64,000 nucleotides of DNA from NCBI GenBank assembly GCA_963663495.1, contig OY760427.1:2480001-2544000 (forward strand), in the 5' to 3' direction. Of the stretch, positions 57,135 to 64,000 are shown piece after piece (position 1 is the stretch's first letter; every line of letters begins with the position of its first letter). Under the pieces are notes generated by a model. The model worked only from the letters and a program-made list of their open reading frames with translations. It was not told the origin of the DNA and ran no database searches. The stretch comes from G963663495 sp963663495 (GTDB lineage: Bacteria > Bacteroidota > Rhodothermia > Rhodothermales > Bin80). The position numbers and the translations under genes were made by a program.

Positions 57135-57524
57135 TCACCTCAAGTCACACACCATACCTGTCAGGTCGAAATACCCGAGATATTCCGACAGCCATGCCAG
57201 CGAGAGTTGACCAGAACTGACGAACAATCGAACCGTAATGGATGATTTATGGGGGAAGGGCAGCGCCAAGCCTCCCGGAGACTCCAGAGACTCTGGAGCA
57301 CGGACGATGTTTTCCTCCTCGGAAGGTGCTTCTGCCAACTGCTCCCTAGTGCCGTCTGGAGCCGCATTATCCGACGGAAGCATAACATCCTCTTCCAGAC
57401 TAGACGTCAACTGCTGCACACACTCGGTGAGGTGCCGCAACAAGTCAAATTGCAGCTGCCGACCGGACGCGCCGGCATGACGCAGCCCCTGAATGAGCTG
57501 CGATAAATCATCTGATAAACTCAT
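57135..57524 (-). CDS. Small hypothetical protein
   Basis: 129 residues, starting MSLSDDLSQLIQGLRHAGAS, acidic in the middle (LAEAPSEEENIVRAPESLES). The last ~35 residues lie in the inverted repeat, so the natural C-terminus may have been replaced. No known family. May be fragmentary. Confidence 0.35.
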   Translation of the reverse strand: MSLSDDLSQLIQGLRHAGASGRQLQFDLLRHLTECVQQLTSSLEEDVMLPSDNAAPDGTREQLAEAPSEEENIVRAPESLESPGGLALPFPHKSSITVRLFVSSGQLSLAWLSEYLGYFDLTGMVCDLR

Positions 57525-57764
57525 AAGTGATCATGGATCCGTATGGTGAAAGGGCTTAGGAAACCCAAGCCAACACCGAACCAATAATCACTTTTTCAGC
57601 CAACAAGGAATGGCACGCCGCCCGTTGTCGGTAGAACAAATGTCCTTTGGGCATGTGTTCATACGTTGTGCCGAATTGGGATTGTCAGTAGGAGCGCATG
57701 TGTGAACATATAAGTTCCCCCTTGATGTAGACTTCCACAGTCCGGGGACTAATGCAAACATCTA

Positions 57765-58800
57765 CGCCTTAGCGTGCATACTGGTGGGGCACGGAGTAGT
57801 AGTTCTGTTCCACTTCAATGTGGGTATCCATGTTGAGGCGGGCCTTCTTCCATCGCCGGTAGACGTAGGGTTGCGCGGGCAACGGGCGCATCGCGGGCAG
57901 GTCCATTCCTCAAACTGACTGCACCGGCTTTGCGAGCGCTTCTGGAAGGGCGCATCATTGAGCTTCTCCAGCAACGGTGCTATGGAGGCATTCAGCTCCG
58001 CTATGCTGAAGTGCTTCAGATCACGCAGGGGCGCCAGAATACGTCGCTCTACTGTCAATACAGCAAGCTCTGCAATAGGCTTGTCTCGCGGTTTTCTGGA
58101 GCGTGCAGGGAAGATTCCTATCCCGTAATGCTCGGCAAGCTCCTGATAGGACGGGTTAATGTCTGGATCATACCGATGTGCCTTGGTAACAGCCGCCTTC
58201 AGGTTGTCACATACCACCGCCTCGGGTAGCGCCCGGAAGAAATCAAACATCTGCGCATGCGCGTACAGCCAGCTGGCCTCTGGTCTGCCGTGGCTTCCGC
58301 ATACGTGTAACGGGAACAGCCCGCACCTACAAAAACCTGGGCATTGAATTCGTGACCGGTATGCTTGCAATAATAGGGCATGGTTTGGCCGGCATAGTCC
58401 ACAAATACCTTCTCGCCCGCCTTATGCTCAAAGCGCATCACTACATCCTTTCTGCCGATGTATTGACGGTATTAATGGCAGAACCGGCTATAGCTGTACC
58501 CACCGGGATTCGCTTCCCGGTACTCTTCGTGCAACAGCCGCAAGGTGACTCCTTTACGGGCCAACTGCCGCTTTATCTCTTCCCAATCCAGATCCCGTTG
58601 ACGCACCACAGGACCATCAGGCGCAGGAAATAACCGCGCCACAAGGTCCGCATCCAACACGCCGTCCGGCAGCGGCCAACTCAGTCCGACTACCTTCGCA
58701 CGGCGCAAATACTTGCCCACCGTGTGGTCAGAAATACGCAGGCTACGCGCTATACTGCGGTTGCTACACTGAAGCTCATGATGGAGCCGTAGTATGTCTC
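57765..58800 (-). pseudogene. istA: IS21 family transposase IstA, several frameshifts
   Basis: Read from ~58800 on the minus strand: an HTH (RSIARSLRISDHTVGKYLRR), LARKGVTLRLLHEEYREANP, then in another frame FEHKAGEKVFVDYAGQTMPY (first Asp of the DDE core). A third frame gives MFDFFRALPEAVVCDNLKAA (second Asp) and NPSYQELAEHYGIGIFPARS. These are IstA hallmarks in the correct order, spread over three frames. istB was not found. Confidence 0.85.
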
Positions 58801-58974
58801 ACATTTTTCGCATGGAGATTTGTTCTCGGGGCATAGTGCTCTTTTATGGTGAAAAAGAGCAGCTGGAATCCCACCGTGACGTAAAGCTTCAGCACCAACC
58901 ATACGACCCTGTGTCCGTCGAAATCTATCCGAACAGGATACTGGACCTTCTCGGAAAACGCAACAGAATTCGCC

Positions 58975-59040
58975 CAATTAAGGGTGCGCACTTTCACGGG
59001 AATCGGTGCGCACTTTCCGTAGGAATATTCACATTGGAGG
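58975..59040. repeat. IS21-type end repeats
   Basis: GGTGCGCACTTTC occurs twice (about 58983 and 59005), resembling the multiple terminal repeats of IS21-family ends. It lies ~190 bp upstream of the istA relic, the expected side. Confidence 0.5.
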
Positions 59041-59160
59041 ATAAGCAACGATCATTTCAAGATGCGTCACCTTGAGGTAGATCACATAACTGACCAACAA
59101 TCAAGCCATCATTAAGCGGCGATATGCGAATCGTCGCCAGGCATAGCCATCCCCCTCAAT

Positions 59161-59866
59161 TCAAGTCCGCCAAGCATGATGGGTACCCACGACCCGGGCG
59201 ATATCCCCGACGGTGAACTCGCGGTGCGTCCGATCCATCGTCTGGCCAAGCCTACCCTCGTTGATTAAATACATTTCTCCGCGCCGCTGTCACCAGCGCG
59301 CCAGTCAGCGCGGGCAGGCCGGGATCTGCGTTGAGCATGCTTTCAGTAGAAAAGCTGGCCGGCAAAGTAACCACGCACTCAACCATTTCGGCTTCAATCA
59401 GTCCCGTCGGTTCCCGCCCAGGCCCTACAGTAGCAACGACATTGGCTCGTTGGCCAGCACGAACCCAGCAACACCCGTGAGCGCGAGATGGTGAACCAAA
59501 GTCTGCACCCAAACGAAGGTCGCGTTGCCCTTAAACAGACCGTCGTAGCACCAATTCTTGTCTTCGGCCAGCCGCCCTCCGGGTACGAGACGTTGATCGC
59601 AGGAATAGCAAGGATGAAGTCGGCCTTTAAGTCCAGATGGTGGTTATCGTAGAGGCTGTCCTCGCGGGCGAGCCCCCCTTCGGTTCCCCGTATCGCACAG
59701 TTCATCTTCGTGAGCCGCCACATCGTGCTATTCGACTCCTGCCCGCAATTCAACGTGCCGCCCTACGCCTTGCCGCTGTTGGCGTGGGCGGATGAACTTG
59801 GCCTGCTGCGCAACCATACTTATGACCCACAGCAGGCGGTTGTAGATCCGCCCCCGGAAGGGCTCT
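59161..59866 (-). pseudogene. hsdM: Type I restriction-modification methyltransferase HsdM, wrecked
   Basis: Fragments of a minus-strand N6-adenine methyltransferase can be read in shifting frames. A FRGRIYN segment matches the GRVYDPCCGSGGMF (SAM-motif) region. It is followed by CGQESNSTMWRLTKMNCAIR and LKADFILAIPAINVSYPEGG (degenerate NPPF catalytic motif), and an end like DRTHREFTVGDIARVVGTHH then AWRT and stop. No hsdS or hsdR nearby. The NPPF motif is damaged and frames shift, so it is dead. Confidence 0.7.
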
Positions 59867-60130
59867 AACACCCCGATGAGCAGTCTTACAACGCAGCGGG
59901 GGTTGTAGTACGCACAGCCTCTCTTCCAGTCAGCGCTTGCGCAATGCGATACGAAGTACTCGAAGAGGGGCCAAAACGCATCCTTGGAGCGGCCCTGGCG
60001 TCCCCCACGCGGACATTACCGATCAGATCCATCAACTGGCCCAAGCCCAACAATACCATAAGGCTCTCCGATCAGCGACGACTTTCAGTAGTTCCCCGCA
60101 TCTACGGAAAACGAATATTCTGTTTAATCC

Positions 60131-61351
60131 TCAATCCGTCCCTTCAACCTGATCCCTGAACAAGAAGGCAAAAGCAATCGTGAATACGGCCGTACCGATG
60201 GCGAAAAGCATCCAGAATGTTCGCCATCCCGGAAGGTCAAGCGTCCCGTTGTCCCCGAAATAATTGACAAATGCCCCAGAAACCTGCGTACCCAGAAAAA
60301 AGCCTACCCCCTGCGTAAGCAATACGAGAAGACCCTGAACCTGGCCCCGAATCTCCTTCGTCGTCTTTTTATCAATGTAAATCTGTCCGGTAACAAAGAA
60401 GAAGTCGTAGCATATCCCGTGAATAAGGATGCCAATCATGATGACCCAGAAAGTCCCGGTCATCGCCGCCGCAGAGAAAAGCGTGAAACGTGCAACCCAC
60501 GCCAGCATACCCAACAGCAGCATCCACTTTACCCCCAGCCTGGCAAAGAAAAACGGGATCATCAGCATGAAGATGATTTCAGATAACTGTCCAAAGGACA
60601 TCTCAAAGCTGGGATTTGCGAAATGAGATAAGCTCAGCTGCCCGTGCAAATCTTGGAAATAGATGGGCGCGTACGGAAAGTATGTCCCAAACGCGATGAA
60701 GATGAGCATCGCCGCGACCAGAAAGACCACGAAGGACGGACTCTTCAGCTGCTTGAAGGCATCAATACCCGCAATCTGTTTCCATGAGGTCCTCATGCCC
60801 GCCGATGGTGGTGGTGTATTCGGGAGCGTGAAGCTGTACAGGCCCAAGAACAAAGCGGCGCCACCACCAATGTACAGCGGAATACTTGATGCATCCTGTT
60901 GCAGCACGTATCCAATGAAAAGACCAATGGCTGCCCAGCCAAGCGTTCCGAATACCCGAACCACAGGAAATTCCTTTTCCTGGTTGGTCATGTGGTGAAA
61001 TGCTAACGATGCAGTCAGCCCAAGTGTCGGGAAATAGCACAAGGCATGCAATCCAAGAAGCGGCAGAAATAGGCTTGTACCTGCAAACTGGGGCATAGCA
61101 AGCATGGCTACCCCGGCAATCAGGCACAACACGCCCAGAACCTTCTCGGAATCGAAAAAGCGATCAGCAACCATGCCTAGGAAAAACGGCGCAATCGTCG
61201 CGCATATGGGTCCCAATGCATACGCAATGCTAATGGCCCCTCCCATGTCCATGGTCTGCATGTAGTTGCCCAGCGTCGGAGCCCATGCCCCCCAGATGAG
61301 GTACTGAACAAACATCATCAGACTCAGTCGAGCCGTTAGTAATACGTTCAT
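60131..61351 (-). CDS. Nucleoside:H+ symporter (NHS/NupG-like MFS)
   Basis: 406 residues with about twelve hydrophobic segments. It starts LMMFVQYLIWGAWAPTLGNY and has YALGPICATIAPFFLGMVAD, then LGLHALCYFPTLGLTASLAF and FPVVRVFGTLGWAAIGLFIG. Those are signature patches of the nucleoside:proton symporter branch of MFS, also found in many Bacteroidota sugar/nucleoside permeases. Inner-membrane uptake of nucleosides is the likely role. 55 bp downstream of the LVIVD gene. Confidence 0.9.
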   Translation of the reverse strand: MNVLLTARLSLMMFVQYLIWGAWAPTLGNYMQTMDMGGAISIAYALGPICATIAPFFLGMVADRFFDSEKVLGVLCLIAGVAMLAMPQFAGTSLFLPLLGLHALCYFPTLGLTASLAFHHMTNQEKEFPVVRVFGTLGWAAIGLFIGYVLQQDASSIPLYIGGGAALFLGLYSFTLPNTPPPSAGMRTSWKQIAGIDAFKQLKSPSFVVFLVAAMLIFIAFGTYFPYAPIYFQDLHGQLSLSHFANPSFEMSFGQLSEIIFMLMIPFFFARLGVKWMLLLGMLAWVARFTLFSAAAMTGTFWVIMIGILIHGICYDFFFVTGQIYIDKKTTKEIRGQVQGLLVLLTQGVGFFLGTQVSGAFVNYFGDNGTLDLPGWRTFWMLFAIGTAVFTIAFAFLFRDQVEGTD

Positions 61352-61406
61352 GAACGTTCCGAATGTTTAATCACATGAGGTATGCGCATTGTTGTACATC
61401 ACACGG

Positions 61407-63386
61407 TCAGCCAGCCAAAGCGGCTATGGCGAGGGCCGCAGCCAGTACACGCGCGTTCCCAAAGTCCTGGATGGATGCAACCAGTGCCATCAGCGCCGCA
61501 TTGCGGCTGTCATCCTCCATTGCTTCCGCATCCGTCAGGCCTTGGCGCAACTCAGATATTGCATCTGCCCCAAGTGCGCCGGCACGCTCAACCTGGTCTA
61601 ACCGGGCGTGAGCAAGCACAAACGTGTTCGGCCAACGATAGGTCGGCTGACCCTGTGCATTGAGGTACGCCAGCTCAACGGTGTTAGCAGCTGCAATTTC
61701 ATTCTCTGTCAGGTACTCGCTCGCGGTCAGCGCAAAAATGTCCAACCCCCGTGCGATCTCACTGCTGACAATCAGGCCGTTATACCAGTAAACGGACCAA
61801 CTGCCCCCCATCTCCATGCGCTCGTCCGTCACCGGACCACGGTCGTGATACGCGATTTCTATAGGATTTGCGATATCAGTCCAATCCATGAGAGAAATGC
61901 CCCCCTGATACCATGACTGCACAAACAGGTCGCGCCCCGGTACAGGGATCAGCGATCCATTGTGTGCTACACAGTTCTCCTGCGGCGTCTGGGGAGCAGG
62001 CAGCTTGTAGTAACTCTGGAACTCCATCTTACCGTCATTCAGCATAAAGAGCGCATTCGCACCCCACTCCGGCGGGTCTGATGCGCGGCATTTGGGGGCA
62101 CCACCTCCCCCCCACTCGTCCGTGAACAGAATCTTGGAGCCATCATTATTAAAGGTGGCACTGTGCCAATAGGCAAAGTTGGAATCCGCTACGGCATCAA
62201 GCCTGAACGGATTGACCGGATCTGTGATGTCAAGAAGGAGCCCATAGCCCTCACACGCTCCCCCAGCAAGTCCGATCTCGGGGTAGAGTGTAATGTCATG
62301 GCACTGCGTAGGCCCCGGGTCCGGGGCGTCACTCTCTTCCTCATTTTCCTCCGCATTCCCCCCCATCATTTCAGCAAAGATTGATGGCAGGGCCTCTCTA
62401 AACGCCACGGAATCAGCTGCTGTCGCCGGCCCTTCCTTCCCTTGAGATTCCAGAAAACTCTCTATCAGACCGGCAACATAACGGTCTGGTAACACCGCTT
62501 GCCGGCCGGAGTACTCCACAACAAAGGCACCCGCTGCCCGCGCCTCTTCAATAGCTTTCACGTCATCGGGCGCCATGCCATGCCTGGGAGGCGCCACAAG
62601 CCCCTCAAAAATCCTCGGCGAATTGACGATCGCTGCCAGCGAAGGATCTGCCAGCGGCACCTGAATCACCTCAATCCGGAATAGCGCAGAATTAGGATCC
62701 TCGTCTGGCATCATGCCGGAGCACCCGGGTAGCTCCTCCGCCGGTCGGACCGGTGCAGAACCGGATACGTAAATGTACACATTCTCGTTGTCGTCCGGGT
62801 TCTTGAGCACACTGTGCGTATGAGAACCCCGGCATGTCTGCACGTTTGCAATATAGTTCGGATTCTGGATGTCGCTGATGTCAAAAATACGAATACCACG
62901 CAATCGGTCTGCGCTGACAGCCTCCTGCACGCCCTCGGTTCCGCAGTCCAGCCTGCCTCCCCGACCTTCACCGGACACAAACAGCAGATTCTCATAGACC
63001 GAAACATCACTCTGAGACGCCGGGCACAGATAGTCCTTAACTAGCACAGGGACGGCCGGATCTGAAATATCCCAGATCAGCACACCGTTATAATTGCCCT
63101 GGATCGCATAGTCCCCCATAAAGGCCAAATCAGAATTGGTAACGCCAACAAACTGCTCCGGCGGCTGCGTTGTAGAGATATGGCCCAGGTTCCATATTGC
63201 TTCACCCGCGTCAAAGAGACCAGGGGCAAGCCCGACACGAGCATCCGACATCGCAGGCGCCATGTCACCAGCCTCAACAGCGGGATCATCCGTCTGCTGC
63301 GCAGTGGCAGTGATGGTAACGAGCATGATGGAGGCAAACACCCCCAGTACCTTGAAATCACTCATATCGTTTAATGTTAATTGCAT
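61407..63386 (-). CDS. Exported LVIVD-repeat beta-propeller-like protein
   Basis: 659 residues. Signal peptide (FASIMLVTITATAQQ). Multiple LVIVD-type repeats: GVLIWDISDPAVPVLV, GIRIFDISDIQNPNYI, GYGLLLDITDPVNPFRL, GISLMDWTDIANPIEI, GLDIFALTASEY. Such repeats are thought to form a propeller on exported proteins. The C-terminal ~60 residues contain a TDAEAMEDDSRNAALMALVA helix and a hydrophobic tail (NARVLAAALAIAALAG), possibly a sorting or anchor segment. The DUF305 gene is upstream by 11 bp on the same strand, a pairing seen in other genomes. Function unknown. Confidence 0.85.
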   Translation of the reverse strand: MQLTLNDMSDFKVLGVFASIMLVTITATAQQTDDPAVEAGDMAPAMSDARVGLAPGLFDAGEAIWNLGHISTTQPPEQFVGVTNSDLAFMGDYAIQGNYNGVLIWDISDPAVPVLVKDYLCPASQSDVSVYENLLFVSGEGRGGRLDCGTEGVQEAVSADRLRGIRIFDISDIQNPNYIANVQTCRGSHTHSVLKNPDDNENVYIYVSGSAPVRPAEELPGCSGMMPDEDPNSALFRIEVIQVPLADPSLAAIVNSPRIFEGLVAPPRHGMAPDDVKAIEEARAAGAFVVEYSGRQAVLPDRYVAGLIESFLESQGKEGPATAADSVAFREALPSIFAEMMGGNAEENEEESDAPDPGPTQCHDITLYPEIGLAGGACEGYGLLLDITDPVNPFRLDAVADSNFAYWHSATFNNDGSKILFTDEWGGGGAPKCRASDPPEWGANALFMLNDGKMEFQSYYKLPAPQTPQENCVAHNGSLIPVPGRDLFVQSWYQGGISLMDWTDIANPIEIAYHDRGPVTDERMEMGGSWSVYWYNGLIVSSEIARGLDIFALTASEYLTENEIAAANTVELAYLNAQGQPTYRWPNTFVLAHARLDQVERAGALGADAISELRQGLTDAEAMEDDSRNAALMALVASIQDFGNARVLAAALAIAALAG

Positions 63387-63397
63387 GGTGCGATCGC

Positions 63398-64000
63398 CTA
63401 ATCCTCCAGCATTGTCTCCATCCTAGCGATCTCGGTAATCTGATCCACGTGTATGGCCGACGCCAGCCTGAACGCTTCCTCGTCCCGTCCTACGCCATCC
63501 TGGTCAAAGAGGTCACGCACCATCACCACAGCCCCGTGATGGTGCGTGATCATATAGGTCAGAAACAGACGATCAAACTCTGCTCCGTGCGCGTTTCGCA
63601 GTTCATCCAACTGCTCCTCAGGCAGCATTCCCGGCATCATATGATGATGCGCATGACCAGGCATGTGCCCCCCGGCATGAACCTCCGGGACAGGTTGGTC
63701 GCGGTCTCGTAGCCATGTCTGCATGAGCTGAATTTCATCCTTTTGCGCATTGATGATTCGCGCAGCAAGAACAGATACAGCAGGCCCCGCACCGTTGTTC
63801 GGCGCTAGTGCAGACATCACCAAAGCCTGCGCATGGTGCGCAATCATCCCCGTCATGAAGTCTACCTCCGCCTGCACAAAATGGGACCTGGACTCAGCAA
63901 TTCGCTGCCAGTACAAAGCCTCCAGGCTATCCTGATCCTGCGCCCAAAGCGGCTGCGTCAATGCAAACATCAATGCAAAACTTGGCAAGAATCGAATCAC
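63398..64000 (-). CDS. DUF305 family exported protein, start at window edge
   Basis: 200 residues from a GTG at the very edge (63998-64000); a different start beyond the window cannot be excluded. Signal peptide LPSFALMFALTQPLWAQ. It has the DUF305 pattern VDFMTGMIAHHAQALVMSAL and FLTYMITHHHGAVVMVRDLF, with paired His motifs likely to bind metal. A His/Met-rich insert (GGHMPGHAHHHMMPGM) between them suggests copper or other metal binding (inference). Operon with the LVIVD gene. Confidence 0.85.
   Translation of the reverse strand: MIRFLPSFALMFALTQPLWAQDQDSLEALYWQRIAESRSHFVQAEVDFMTGMIAHHAQALVMSALAPNNGAGPAVSVLAARIINAQKDEIQLMQTWLRDRDQPVPEVHAGGHMPGHAHHHMMPGMLPEEQLDELRNAHGAEFDRLFLTYMITHHHGAVVMVRDLFDQDGVGRDEEAFRLASAIHVDQITEIARMETMLED

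Overview
The window reads as a chromosomal contig from a Bacteroidota/Rhodothermota-like bacterium (inference). Supporting signs are the clpC-tyrA-gcvT-ftsK-purE run, the ffh-rpsP-rimM-trmD-rplS block with a long Ala/Glu-rich S16 tail, an LVIVD-repeat protein beside a DUF305 protein, and a TAnnTTTG-type promoter candidate. It mixes intact housekeeping blocks with dense mobile-element debris, as in genomes undergoing insertion-sequence expansion.

Layout. 1-5.5 kb: sodium/solute symporter (cut by the window edge), sugar porter, a tnpB element, an exported alpha/beta hydrolase. 5.5-11.1 kb: transposon zone (IS256 scrap, IS1380 with an expanded DESEQ repeat, IS66, group II intron fragment). 11.3-17.6 kb: one giant Calx-beta protein with a C-terminal beta-barrel. 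17.9-23.4 kb: IS1380 relic and two opposed tnpB fragments around an IS66. 23.4-38.7 kb: uninterrupted core genes (M20 amidohydrolase, HesB/IscA, ClpC, TyrA, GcvT, FtsK, PurE; then TyrS, SmpB, L19, TrmD, RimM, S16, Ffh on the other strand; 5-formyl-THF cyclo-ligase). 39-60 kb: an accessory, defence-flavoured island (tnpB+IS1595 composite, PHP-ATPase/AlbA_2 operon, IS110 relic with a candidate bridge RNA, IS1182-like element, a second AlbA_2 gene split by a tnpB element, a DruA-domain/IS4 transposase, wrecked istA and hsdM). 60-64 kb: nucleoside transporter, LVIVD protein, DUF305 protein.

The most notable observation is that the repeated TnpB gene here is not in an IS200/IS605-type context. Three copies lie in elements with IS1595-like terminal inverted repeats and perfect 8-bp target duplications (CAAGATTA, CAAGTTTA, AATCTATA). 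One of them also carries an IS1595-family DDE transposase, a cytosine-methyltransferase remnant and a small AT-hook-like ORF. The tnpB-only form looks like an internal-deletion derivative of that composite, moved in trans. This couples an RNA-guided-nuclease family protein to a DDE cut-and-paste type transposon. One insertion splits an AlbA_2 gene whose reading frame is exactly restored when the element and one target copy are removed.
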